64,000 nt of DNA from Bacteroidota bacterium. Lineage in GTDB: Bacteria; Bacteroidota; Bacteroidia; Bacteroidales; CAIXZF01. A model generated the notes under the pieces. The model was given only the letters and a program-made list of their open reading frames with translations. It was not told the origin of the DNA and searched no databases. This document shows, piece by piece, positions 18,432 to 27,475 of this stretch. The stretch's first letter is position 1. Every line of letters begins with the position of its first letter. The DNA lies in assembly GCA_022709385.1 (NCBI GenBank), contig JAKLIX010000004.1:1-64000 (forward strand). The letters run 5' to 3'. Both the position numbers and the translations under genes were made by a program.

Positions 18432-19955
18432 ATGGTCAACAGATGTGTTTGGTTTCTGCTTTTTTTATGCTTTTCTGTCATGATGATTTTTTGCTCTTCA
18501 GGTAATGGTGATCATTCCGGCGATGACCGGAACAAGAAAAACAGGCTGCCATACGCTGCCGGCCGTTTTTACACAGGCGATTCGGCAAAGCTCCGCACAG
18601 AGCTCGACCGCCTGTTCCGTGAAGCCGAACCCTGCAAGGTGAAAAATGTACTGGCCGTCGTTTCCCCGCATGCGGGCTATGTGTATTCCGGTGAGGTTGC
18701 CGCATCGGCCTTCAGCCAGATCGACCGCAACCGACACTATCGCAATGTCTTTGTGATCGCTTCCAGTCACCGGGAATATTTCGACGGAGCCAGCATTTAT
18801 TACCCCGGCGATTATATGACACCCCTCGGAAGGGTGCAGGTGGATCAGAAACTGGCTGCCTCCCTCGCCGCTGAACACGGGGTTTTTCGTTACAGTCCCG
18901 ATTTCCACGACCAGGAACACAGCCTCGAAGTGCAGCTTCCCTTCCTTCAATACCTGCTTGGTAACGAAATAAATCTTGTCCCCATCATCATCGGAACCGA
19001 TAAAGCGGAAAGTTGCCGTCACATCGCCGCCGCGCTGAAACCATATTTCAACCATGAAAACCTGTTCGTGATCAGTACGGATTTTTCCCATTATCCTGCG
19101 TATGCAGATGCGGTGACCGTAGATCATAAAACAGCCCGTGCCATCCTGTCCAACAACCCGGAAACCCTGCTGAAAACCCTGCGCGAAAATGAACGTTCGG
19201 GGACCAAAGGACTCGCAACCAGCCTTTGCGGCCACAGCTCCGTATTGACCCTCCTGTATCTGTCATCGGAATTGCCCGGTACTGCGGTACATGAAATTCA
19301 GTATAAAAATTCAGGCGACAGTCCCTACGGGGAAAAAGACCGGGTGGTCGGTTACTTTGCGCTGGCTGTCACTGCCCCGGATGAAAAACCTGCGCGTCAA
19401 CAGGATGAATTCAGGCTTACGGCGGCAGACAAGGATCAACTCTTGAAACTGGCCAGGCATACGCTCGAAAGCTACCTGAAAACAGGCGACATTCCTGCCA
19501 TTGAAGGCACCGTATTTTCCGAACAACTTAAAACACACGCGGGGGCATTCGTAACCCTGAAGAAAAACAACAACCTCAGGGGTTGTATCGGACGTTTCGA
19601 TCCGGATGATCCTTTGTATATGGTTGTGCAGCGGATGGCTATTGCAGCCGCGGTTGAGGACACCCGCTTCCCTAAGGTTACTTTCGAGGAGTTAAAAAAG
19701 ATTCATATTGAGATTTCGGTGCTCACCCCGATGCGGAAAATCACGAATCCGGAGGAAATTGTGCTGGGCCGGCATGGGATATATATCAGAAAGGGATACC
19801 GTTCCGGTACTTTCCTTCCGCAGGTGGCAACCGAAACAGGCTGGTCAGTGGAGGAATACCTTGGTCATTGTTCCCGCGACAAGGCAGGGATCGGGTGGGA
19901 CGGCTGGAAGGATGCGGATATTTTTGTTTATGAGGCACTCGTTTTCGAAGAATGA
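18432..19955 (+). CDS. Exported Memo-AMMECR1 fusion (AmmeMemoRadiSam system proteins B and A)
   Basis: 507 residues. N-terminal lipoprotein-type signal (hydrophobic stretch ending MIFCSSG, Cys near residue 21). The Memo domain, about 37-315, has its metal/active-site residues in SPHAGYVYSG (His80), SSHREYF (His113) and SLCGHSS (Cys266), matching the His/His/Cys of human MEMO1. The AMMECR1 domain, about 335-505, contains NNLRGCIGRF and FLPQVATETGW. The two domains are known as parts of the AmmeMemoRadiSam system with a radical SAM enzyme; no radical SAM gene is present in this window. The lipoprotein signal places the fusion in the periplasm or outer membrane, unusual for domains best known as cytosolic. 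The reaction is unknown. Stop is 12 bp from the convergent gene. Confidence 0.88.
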   Translation: MVNRCVWFLLFLCFSVMMIFCSSGNGDHSGDDRNKKNRLPYAAGRFYTGDSAKLRTELDRLFREAEPCKVKNVLAVVSPHAGYVYSGEVAASAFSQIDRNRHYRNVFVIASSHREYFDGASIYYPGDYMTPLGRVQVDQKLAASLAAEHGVFRYSPDFHDQEHSLEVQLPFLQYLLGNEINLVPIIIGTDKAESCRHIAAALKPYFNHENLFVISTDFSHYPAYADAVTVDHKTARAILSNNPETLLKTLRENERSGTKGLATSLCGHSSVLTLLYLSSELPGTAVHEIQYKNSGDSPYGEKDRVVGYFALAVTAPDEKPARQQDEFRLTAADKDQLLKLARHTLESYLKTGDIPAIEGTVFSEQLKTHAGAFVTLKKNNNLRGCIGRFDPDDPLYMVVQRMAIAAAVEDTRFPKVTFEELKKIHIEISVLTPMRKITNPEEIVLGRHGIYIRKGYRSGTFLPQVATETGWSVEEYLGHCSRDKAGIGWDGWKDADIFVYEALVFEE

Positions 19956-19967
19956 TGCCTCCGACAC

Positions 19968-22900
19968 CTATCGCCCTACCACCACCAGGCGCGAGAACAC
20001 TCCGTCGTCATTGAAGATGGTCAGTCCGTAAACCCCTGATTCGAGGGAAGAAACATCCAGCCTGATTGTTTTTTCATGAGATTCCCTTGTGAGGACAACA
20101 TTGCCCATAGCATTGTATATCAGTAATTTGTGTATGGGCTTGGAGGATTCTACCATCATCTGGTGCAAGGCAGGGTTTGGATAGACCCTGAGTTGCGAAT
20201 TACCCGATATTTCCCTGATGCTGTTGGATGCAGCGATGTTGATGTCGTCCAGGAAAATGTTATTGCTCATGAAGCTGACACTTTCAAAGGCGATGCGGAT
20301 GTTTTTCTTTCCGGTGTAAGCTGTCAGGTCGAATACAAAGCAGGGGCTGCCGAAACCGCCGTCGCACCAGTCTGCTGCCGATGCCGGCGTAAAACTGAAG
20401 GTTTGCGGTGCATGGGTGGCAAAGCTGCCGTTACCGTCTTCGTAAGCGGTATACAAGCGTGTCCACGAATTACCGCAATCTTCACTGATCCAGATGACCA
20501 GGCTGTCGGAATATTCTGTCTGGTACTGGCAATAGGCGTGTTTAAAGAACAGGGCGGCATGATCCATTCCGTTCAGGTCGAGCGGCGGTGTGATAAGCCT
20601 GTCGCGGCGACCCATGGAGTTTGTGCCGAATATCCGCATTCTGGCCGAGAAGCTGCCAGGCGGATTGCCCCCGGTGGTGGTCACATCCCAGGTAAGGTCA
20701 TTGTTCGGATTCTCAATGGTCCAGGCTTTGTGTTTGAGACCTGCGCTTTCGAAATCATCCTGGAAGGGCAGGGGCAAGCCCCCGATACGGATAAAGCCGG
20801 TCTTGGTGAGGCCGATGGAGCCGTTGACGTTGCCAACGGTCAGGCTTACGGTATACTGACCGTCCTGGGTGAACTGAACCACCGGATTCTGTGAGGTAGC
20901 AGAGGTTCCGTTCAGAAACACCACATCAGGCGGGTTGAAGCTCCACAACCAACTGACCGGGCAGTATTGGCTTGAATCAAAGAAAGTGACGGTTTGTATC
21001 CCGGAACAGAAGATGGAATCGTTCACGTAAAAGCCTGGTTTTGGCAGGATGGTGTCGCTGATGACAATGTAAGCCGGCAGCAGGAGGGTATCGCTTCCGA
21101 TGCTGTTGGTAACCACGAGCCTGACATCGTAGGCTCCGGCGGTGGGATAGGTGATGCCTGAGGGGTTCTGGACACTTGAGTTACCCGGATTCCCTCCATA
21201 GAAAGTCCATTGCCAGGAGGTCGGAAAACCGACCGACAGGTCGGTGAAGTTGATGGGGCAGCCGCTGGGCATGGCGGTGGCATCTGCCGTGAACTGGGCC
21301 AGGGGCTGCGATTGATAGAGCGGTGATTCCCAAAGTCCCCTGCCATAGGTACAAGCCCTTACTCTGTTGTTGGCAGGTTGCAGCGGATCACTGTATATTT
21401 CAACCTCGGTAACTCTTCCGTTTGCAGGCAGACCGTTACTGAAGACCATCCAGTCGTTCATGGAAGCATCCCTGTAAAAGACTCCGATATCAGACCCCAG
21501 GTACAAACCTTCCAGGCTTCCGATGCTGTAAGCGATGCTTGAGTAAAACACATCGGGCAGACTACCGCTGAAATCTGTCCAGCTCATTCCCTTGTCGGTG
21601 GTTTTGTAAACCTTGCCGTTGCTGGTCAGATAAGCCCAGTTTTCGTTCAGAGGATGCGCTTCGATATCGCTGGGATTGTTCAAACTGACAGGCAGGCCTG
21701 GGCTGAGGTCGGTCCAGGCGGGCGTGGCTGCGTTGGCCTGATCTGTGCGGTATATTTTTCCGTTGTCTTTGATCAGATATAGAATATCCGGGTTGGCCGG
21801 CGATTGTTCGAGTGCCCTGCAGTCACCGGCACCGAAATTCCCCGAAATTTTCGTCCAGGTGACCGAGGAGGTGCTGAGGTTTCTTACATTATTGCTTCGC
21901 CATACGCTTTTCATCCCCAGGAAAATGGTGTTGGGATCGCTTTCATGGATAATAAAAGGACTCACCCAGGCGCCGCTTTCATTGATCCCGTTTTCTCCAT
22001 TGGCAGCGATCACCCCCTGGTGCGTAAAACCATACAGGCGGTGCAGGCTGCCGTAATAGTACGTACCATATTTATATAGCGGCAACACCGGGTCGATGGC
22101 ACATTCCATGCCGTCGGCTCCCAGCACATTGTACCAGGTGGTATCCGACAATACGGCACTGCCATTGTCCTGGTATCCGTTGATCACCAGGTCCGGTTCG
22201 GTGGCGCTTTGTCCGATCTTATATACCTGGGCGATGGCCAGACCCTGGCTGATCTGCACCCATTCATTTCCGCCGTCTTCGGTATAGTAGCAGCCGCCGT
22301 CATTACCCGCGTAAAGCCTGTTGTTCAGGGGATGCCATTCGAAGACATGCTGGTCGGCATGAGCGAAGGCCACATCACAATCACCCCACCAATGTGCCAC
22401 GATAAACCAGCTTTGTCCCCTGTCGGTTGATTTAAAGATATTGACTCCGCCCGCGTACACCACATCCGGATTCAACGGATCCACGGCAACGCAGAGGTCG
22501 TACCATGCCTGGCCTCCATTACCCCCGTTGCAACCCCAGCTCAGGATGTTCGGACTATCTGACTGCTCTGTAAAACTGGCGCCTCCGTCTTCGGAATAAT
22601 ATATGCCTCTGTAGGAATCGGAGTTGCCGGCAAGGAAATATACGACTTCAGGATTGGCCGGGCTGACACCGATGACGCCCCTGGCTGCACCGGGCAGGCC
22701 GTTGGTAAGTGGTACCCAGCTTACTGCATCATTCTCAGATTTATATAGCAGTCCGTTTCTCGTTGCATACAGTGTGGACGGATCGCCCGGCTTAAATACC
22801 ATGTCTTTGAAATGGCCGTTGTTCGGTGAACTGTAGAACCACGTATTGCCGGCATCGTTGCTCTTGTAAACTCCGTTGCTGGTGGCGGCATAAAGAATCT

Positions 22901-23633
22901 GTGGATTTTGGGGATGGATCAGCATCTTCCCCACTGTGACATTCCCCATGCCGTTATTCGAAGAAAACCAGCTCTGGCCGCCGTCAACGCTTTTCATCAC
23001 GCCAAAGCCGGGCGCATCCCCTGCATCCCGGTCGCCTGTGCCGATATAGATGATGTCAGGATTGGTATAGTCAACAATGATGGCACTCACACCAAGGGTC
23101 GGCAACTCATCTGTATTGCTCGTCCAGAACTGCCCGCCATTGGTGCTTTTCCAAAGCCCTCCAGACGGGGCACCCACCCATAATATATCGGGATTAACCG
23201 GATGAAAAGCGATCGCATTCAAACGGCCAAGACCAGGTGCATCCACCGGAAGAAAGCGAGGCCCCAGCTCTGTCCATGTACCGGCATTTTCTTTGGGTCC
23301 CTTTTGCGCGATATGCGTTTCATAGGCTTTCTTATTCCTTTCTGCAGCAGGTCTTTCCCCTGTCTCAGAAACCCTGAGTCCCATCATATATTCCCAGCGC
23401 TTAAATGGTTTCCAGCCGGAGCTGCGGGTCACCGGACGGTCTTTCCAGTAAGCTTCAAAAGCCCGTTGCACCTCGAAGAAATTCACCTTTTCATCCTGCA
23501 TCATCCCGATCCAGTAAGGGTAGTCTGCGGTGTCGTTTGATACAAGAGCTTGAGAATGAGTAGTTTTAGTAATTAGAATGATGATGAATGTGCAGGACAA
23601 CAGCCCGACTGCCATACGATGCCACTTTTTCAT
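19968..23633 (-). CDS. Large T9SS-secreted sortilin-like propeller protein with PKD and jelly-roll domains
   Basis: 1221 residues from the ATG at 23633; an in-frame start further out (23660) is excluded because the -7 promoter element overlaps it. The signal peptide ends near THSQ. Most of the protein (about 100-780) is a VPS10/sortilin-like beta-propeller with many Asp boxes (STNGGQFWTSN, SVDGGQSWFSS, STDRGQSWFIV, TTDKGMSWTDF). Two PKD-like domains follow (about 785-970), then a MAM/CUB-like jelly roll (about 975-1135: FQDDFESAGLKHKAW ... ISEDCGNSWTRLY). A type-A T9SS domain closes it (LRVYPNPALHQMMVESS ... LESGVYGLTI). Likely a surface or secreted binding protein or peptidase-like adhesin; no catalytic motif is recognised. 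Confidence 0.88.
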   Translation of the reverse strand: MKKWHRMAVGLLSCTFIIILITKTTHSQALVSNDTADYPYWIGMMQDEKVNFFEVQRAFEAYWKDRPVTRSSGWKPFKRWEYMMGLRVSETGERPAAERNKKAYETHIAQKGPKENAGTWTELGPRFLPVDAPGLGRLNAIAFHPVNPDILWVGAPSGGLWKSTNGGQFWTSNTDELPTLGVSAIIVDYTNPDIIYIGTGDRDAGDAPGFGVMKSVDGGQSWFSSNNGMGNVTVGKMLIHPQNPQILYAATSNGVYKSNDAGNTWFYSSPNNGHFKDMVFKPGDPSTLYATRNGLLYKSENDAVSWVPLTNGLPGAARGVIGVSPANPEVVYFLAGNSDSYRGIYYSEDGGASFTEQSDSPNILSWGCNGGNGGQAWYDLCVAVDPLNPDVVYAGGVNIFKSTDRGQSWFIVAHWWGDCDVAFAHADQHVFEWHPLNNRLYAGNDGGCYYTEDGGNEWVQISQGLAIAQVYKIGQSATEPDLVINGYQDNGSAVLSDTTWYNVLGADGMECAIDPVLPLYKYGTYYYGSLHRLYGFTHQGVIAANGENGINESGAWVSPFIIHESDPNTIFLGMKSVWRSNNVRNLSTSSVTWTKISGNFGAGDCRALEQSPANPDILYLIKDNGKIYRTDQANAATPAWTDLSPGLPVSLNNPSDIEAHPLNENWAYLTSNGKVYKTTDKGMSWTDFSGSLPDVFYSSIAYSIGSLEGLYLGSDIGVFYRDASMNDWMVFSNGLPANGRVTEVEIYSDPLQPANNRVRACTYGRGLWESPLYQSQPLAQFTADATAMPSGCPINFTDLSVGFPTSWQWTFYGGNPGNSSVQNPSGITYPTAGAYDVRLVVTNSIGSDTLLLPAYIVISDTILPKPGFYVNDSIFCSGIQTVTFFDSSQYCPVSWLWSFNPPDVVFLNGTSATSQNPVVQFTQDGQYTVSLTVGNVNGSIGLTKTGFIRIGGLPLPFQDDFESAGLKHKAWTIENPNNDLTWDVTTTGGNPPGSFSARMRIFGTNSMGRRDRLITPPLDLNGMDHAALFFKHAYCQYQTEYSDSLVIWISEDCGNSWTRLYTAYEDGNGSFATHAPQTFSFTPASAADWCDGGFGSPCFVFDLTAYTGKKNIRIAFESVSFMSNNIFLDDINIAASNSIREISGNSQLRVYPNPALHQMMVESSKPIHKLLIYNAMGNVVLTRESHEKTIRLDVSSLESGVYGLTIFNDDGVFSRLVVVGR

Positions 23634-23657
23634 TTTGATAGGGTTTGAAATGGTAAA

Positions 23658-23665
23658 CAAAGATA
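23658..23665 (-). promoter_or_regulatory. Bacteroidota -7 promoter element (TATCTTTG)
   Basis: Exact TAnnTTTG on the minus strand, 24 bases before the ATG at 23633. It decides the start of the large propeller gene. Confidence 0.6.
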
Positions 23666-23705
23666 TGTGTTTTTTACCCTCATGCCGGCCCGCCGGATTA
23701 TTTTC

Positions 23706-26594
23706 TCAACGGATACAGATGGGCGCATAGGGGCATTTACCGCAGATTTTTAAGTCGTCGGTCTGTGTAAAAGGTATGTCCGGATTGAAAAGTTCATCCA
23801 GCAGGCCGAACAACAGTGCTTCGAATCTTCTCAGTCCGTCAGTGAACATGTCCATGCCTTCCGGCAGCTTTACACTGAAATGACCCTGTTCAGGGGTACG
23901 CATGGAAATGATGCCGGGGATGATCTGATCCGGTTTGTGTTCAAGGAAATGATACAGCAAATAGGCATAATGCATCATCTGGAAGCTTTTTTCTGATTTT
24001 CCGGGATTCTCGAAATGATCGAAGTCAGTAATATTCAGTTCACCTGACTCAACCTTCCCCGTTTTATAGTCAATAATAATGTATATGTTCCCGAATCTGT
24101 CGATGCGATCTGCTTTACCCCCCAGCCGGTAAGGCTTCATATCCACCGACATCCACTTTTCCAGGAAAAGGTTGAGGCGCTTTTGAATCATTTCAGGCTT
24201 GCTTTCGATTTCTTTTTTCTCCGCTTCGAGGTATTTCGTAATGATTGCACTTGCAATTTCAACAAGAAGATAGTTTTTTCCTGAACTGATATCACCTCCC
24301 GCTGCGGTATCGGCAAATACCCCCGGAAGCAGGCCGGGAAGACGGCTGAGCATTTCGTCATAGACCCCCGCTGTGAGTGTTTTACCGCAATGTTTGCGGA
24401 ACAGTTGCTCCAGTGTGCTGTGGAACGCGATACCCAGCAGCGCGGCATCCATGCTTTCTTCGGCTTCTGTCAGTTCTTCAATTCCTGCAATATCAGAAAA
24501 GTAGAATTTCAGGGCGCAACTTCTGTATTTATTCAGGCTTGAAGCACTCCATCCCTTTTCATTTTTCTCATGGAGTTTTTTCATCACCGCTTCCGTTTTA
24601 GGAAGGCTAATCGGCTGGATCGCCTGACCTGCGGATACGGGGAATGTCAGCACACTTTCCTGTATCGTCACGGGGTATCCGCTCCCCGGTAGTTCATGCT
24701 GCATCTGCAGAATATACCTGCTTTTTCCGCCGCCTGCGAGTTCTCCGGGTTCTGTGTTGTAGATCAGAAAAACCTTCTCCGCCCTTTGCAGTAAACGATA
24801 AAAATGATAAGCATAAACGGCCTGGTTTTCACGGTAAGCCGGCAGCCTGAAATGCATGCGGATGTCAAGGGGAATGAAGGAGGCGTGTTGCTTTGCGGCA
24901 GGCAGAATGTCGTCATTTACATGAAGCATGATGATATTCCGGAAGTCCAGGTTGCGGGTTTCCAGCATACCCATGATCTGAAGCCCTTTCAGAGGCTCTC
25001 CGTAGAATGAAAGCTTTGACCGGGCGCTGGCTTGCCTGAATAAATTGTGGAATCCGGGAATATCGACCACAAGCGGTGTGTCAAGCCAGCTTTCCCTTAG
25101 CTGGCTGAAGATTTGCGAAAAGGTATAGATATATTCAAGGTCAATGTTTTGTCTTGAGGACAATGTTAGCTCCTGATCTTCCCCTGTAAATAATTGCTTC
25201 AGGTACTGAAGCAGGCGTTCACTAAGGAGGATGATTTCGCTAACGGATGGGTAAAGTTCAGGAAAAAGCACATCCAGCGGGAAAACATCATGAGGTCCGG
25301 GTTGAATGATCCTTAAAAGCAGTTCATCCCTGGTACAAAAACGCTGTGACAGCAGCATGCCTTCTCTTTCCAACAGCCCGTCCTTGAGCAGGGTTTCGCT
25401 TTTACCGGCCAGACGGTGATTTTCATTCAGAAGTTTTATCAGCCATGGGTGCCGGAAAAACATCAGCAGATCTTTGTAATAAAACCTGCTTGTTACGCTG
25501 GTTTCGCCTTGCCGCGTGTGCCTGCCGGCTCTGTTGTAGGCAAGCAGGTAACTGTCGAGTAAACTGTAAAGGGAGGTGTGCTGCAGGGGAAGTCCCATGG
25601 TGACATTGAATTCACTGTATGATTCAGGGATCGAATGCAGTACGGGAATGAGCATGTTTTCGTCTCCCAGCACCAGGGCAGTTTCTTCGATAAAGGAGGG
25701 ATCCAATTGCTCCAGGATTTGCCCGGCAAGCTTGGCCTGACCGATATGCAAGGGGACACCGATCACCCGGATGTCTTTTGGAATTTCATGATAATAATCT
25801 CCGGTCCATTTGAAATCTCCTGACCCGGGTCTGTTTCTGATTTCCCGCAGAAATTGTCCCGCCTCCTGCATGGGATTATCAAGGTAATACACATCGGCAT
25901 CCCAAAGTATCTCGGCCATGCCGGCTGACTTTAATGTGGTGATGATCTTATCTTCTGCTTTTGTAATGGCGTTGAAACCAGCAAAGAGGATTTTTTTCCA
26001 GGGCAGGTCGGGTATCAGGCCGGATATCATTGTGGCTGCATTCCTGTAAAGATAACCCGTGGAATAGCAGTCCAGGGTTTCCATCTTTCTTTTCAGCCCT
26101 TCATAGTAATGGATCAGGCTTTGATAAAAATGAAGGTACGACTGCTGGAATTCTGTCAGTTTCTTCCTGTCAGGACTCCAGAGCGACAGGGCCCTGGCTT
26201 CGGAAAGATAGGAAAAAACTTCGGCTGGATCTGCCAGGTAAGAATCGATATCGTTAAAATCTCTGAGCAGTACCGGCCCCCAGCTGAGGAAATCATTCAG
26301 ATCCCTTGCATGCTTGCCTTCTGCTTCTGAATAAACATGATATAGCGACAACAACAGTTGCTCCTCACCTGCAGTTGTTTTTCCCGTGAGGGCAAGGATG
26401 AAATCTTCGATTGAAAAGACTGTGGGAGCCCATACAGGTTTGCTGATGCTTGCGGCAAGATGCCTGCGGAAGTACAAACCAGCCCGTCTGTTCGGGAATA
26501 CGACCGCAGTCTCTGAAAAATCTCCGGATCCGGATTGCAGAAGGTAATCCGAAACCTGTTTTAGAAATGGTTGAGCCTCTTTTTGTTTTTCCAT
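23706..26594 (-). CDS. AddB-like PD-(D/E)XK nuclease with iron-sulfur cluster
   Basis: 962 residues, cytoplasmic. The N-terminal two thirds resembles the inactivated superfamily-I helicase fold of AddB/RexB-type proteins (AVVFPNRRAGLYFRRHLA; LVLGDENMLIPVLHSIP; GLQIMGMLETRNLDFRNIIMLHVNDD). The C-terminal nuclease domain has LGGKADRIDRF and IIIDYKTGK, the catalytic D-(x)n-DYK signature of RecB-type nucleases. Four cysteines, Cys693 (YRSCALKFYF) and Cys951, Cys954, Cys960 (ICGKCPYAPIC), match the 4Fe-4S clamp of AddB nucleases. Expected role: double-strand break end processing with an AddA partner, which is not in this window. Third gene of a minus-strand run after the kinase and nucleotidyltransferase genes, 52 bp downstream of the latter. 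Confidence 0.85.
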   Translation of the reverse strand: MEKQKEAQPFLKQVSDYLLQSGSGDFSETAVVFPNRRAGLYFRRHLAASISKPVWAPTVFSIEDFILALTGKTTAGEEQLLLSLYHVYSEAEGKHARDLNDFLSWGPVLLRDFNDIDSYLADPAEVFSYLSEARALSLWSPDRKKLTEFQQSYLHFYQSLIHYYEGLKRKMETLDCYSTGYLYRNAATMISGLIPDLPWKKILFAGFNAITKAEDKIITTLKSAGMAEILWDADVYYLDNPMQEAGQFLREIRNRPGSGDFKWTGDYYHEIPKDIRVIGVPLHIGQAKLAGQILEQLDPSFIEETALVLGDENMLIPVLHSIPESYSEFNVTMGLPLQHTSLYSLLDSYLLAYNRAGRHTRQGETSVTSRFYYKDLLMFFRHPWLIKLLNENHRLAGKSETLLKDGLLEREGMLLSQRFCTRDELLLRIIQPGPHDVFPLDVLFPELYPSVSEIILLSERLLQYLKQLFTGEDQELTLSSRQNIDLEYIYTFSQIFSQLRESWLDTPLVVDIPGFHNLFRQASARSKLSFYGEPLKGLQIMGMLETRNLDFRNIIMLHVNDDILPAAKQHASFIPLDIRMHFRLPAYRENQAVYAYHFYRLLQRAEKVFLIYNTEPGELAGGGKSRYILQMQHELPGSGYPVTIQESVLTFPVSAGQAIQPISLPKTEAVMKKLHEKNEKGWSASSLNKYRSCALKFYFSDIAGIEELTEAEESMDAALLGIAFHSTLEQLFRKHCGKTLTAGVYDEMLSRLPGLLPGVFADTAAGGDISSGKNYLLVEIASAIITKYLEAEKKEIESKPEMIQKRLNLFLEKWMSVDMKPYRLGGKADRIDRFGNIYIIIDYKTGKVESGELNITDFDHFENPGKSEKSFQMMHYAYLLYHFLEHKPDQIIPGIISMRTPEQGHFSVKLPEGMDMFTDGLRRFEALLFGLLDELFNPDIPFTQTDDLKICGKCPYAPICIR

Positions 26595-26646
26595 GATGGT
26601 ATGATTCGCACGCTATGATCTCCGGAAACAGACTTTTTTCCGTAAT

Positions 26647-27381
26647 TTATTGATTTGGAAATTGTTTGTTAAACAGTTGAAGGCGCTCCGTACTGCCAAG
26701 GTCGGCCCAGTAATCCGCGCTGTGTTCGTACCCGAGGATGCGGCCTGCTGTGGCTTGTTTCAGCAGGATGTCAATCACGGAATAGGGTCCTCCATCTGGC
26801 ATCTTTGCGATGAAATCAGGCGAAAGGACATAAATACCACTGAAGGCCAGGCGGCAAAGGGTCGCATCATTGCTGCCTTCCAGCCTGATGCTTTGTCCCA
26901 GTTTACTGTTTTCCCAGCCACAAAGCTGCATCCTCTCGTTAAACAGAAACTTGCGGTCGCTTTGTCTGTCGCGCACCGCCAGTGTAGCTTCGGCATGCCT
27001 TGCCTGGTGGTGCTGCATCAGTTGTCGAAGGTCTGTATCCGAGACCACATCCACGTTATGAACAAGGATGTGGCAGCCGGCCGGAAAAAGGGCGGAGGCT
27101 TTCTTGATTCCTCCTCCGGAATCCAGCAGCAATTCACTTTCATCAGAAATGCTGATCTCCATGCCAAAATAGTGATGTGCTTTCAGAAAGCGGATGATCT
27201 GGTCAGGCAGGTGATGCACATTGATAGTCACCGATTTGAAACCTGCATGTTTCAGCCTGATGATCACCCGTTCAAGCAAGCTTATTCCGCCTGCAGTGAC
27301 CAGTGCTTTCGGACAGTGCTCGGTCAGGGGCCGTAGCCTGGTACCCAGACCGGCAGACAGTATCATGGCGTGACGGTTCAT
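26647..27381 (-). CDS. murU: MurU-type sugar-1-phosphate nucleotidyltransferase
   Basis: 244 residues. Starts MNRHAMILSAGLGTRLRPLTEH, the NTP-transferase signature G-x-G-T-R-L-x-P-L-T, followed by PKAL and VHNVDVVSDTDL, the metal-binding Asp region. ADLGSTERL near the end is usual for this family. Size and sequence fit MurU, which makes UDP-MurNAc from MurNAc-1-phosphate and UTP in peptidoglycan recycling. The gene directly upstream encodes an AmgK-type kinase that would supply the 1-phosphate, which supports this over a generic mannose-1-phosphate guanylyltransferase. A 56-bp palindrome lies between the two genes and may affect their relative expression. The precise sugar remains inferred. 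Confidence 0.8.
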   Translation of the reverse strand: MNRHAMILSAGLGTRLRPLTEHCPKALVTAGGISLLERVIIRLKHAGFKSVTINVHHLPDQIIRFLKAHHYFGMEISISDESELLLDSGGGIKKASALFPAGCHILVHNVDVVSDTDLRQLMQHHQARHAEATLAVRDRQSDRKFLFNERMQLCGWENSKLGQSIRLEGSNDATLCRLAFSGIYVLSPDFIAKMPDGGPYSVIDILLKQATAGRILGYEHSADYWADLGSTERLQLFNKQFPNQ

Positions 27382-27419
27382 ATTACTACACTGATAAGGT
27401 TTCCAGGGCGAAAGTAGTG

Positions 27420-27475
27420 AATTGGGATGTCATCCCGGCATTGATTTAAATCAACGCCGGGATGACATCCCAATT
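27420..27475. repeat. 56-bp near-perfect palindrome overlapping the end of the upstream gene
   Basis: Arms AATTGGGATGTCATCCCGGC and its exact complement (27456-27475) flank a centre that is itself a perfect 14-bp palindrome (TTGATTTAAATCAA, 27441-27454). Only the A/C pair at 27440/27455 fails to match. The stop codon and last eight codons of the kinase-RapZ gene lie in one arm. No T-run follows, so it is not a simple intrinsic terminator. It may be an intergenic palindromic element or an mRNA-stabilising hairpin. Confidence 0.85.

Noticed and set aside
18498..19235. 245-codon minus-strand frame opposite the Memo domain
   Set aside because: Antisense shadow; the Memo active-site residues on the plus strand are intact.
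20130..20894. Long plus-strand frame (254 codons) opposite the large propeller gene
   Set aside because: It lies completely within a well-supported minus-strand gene; its translation has no domain and arises from the codon use of the opposite strand.
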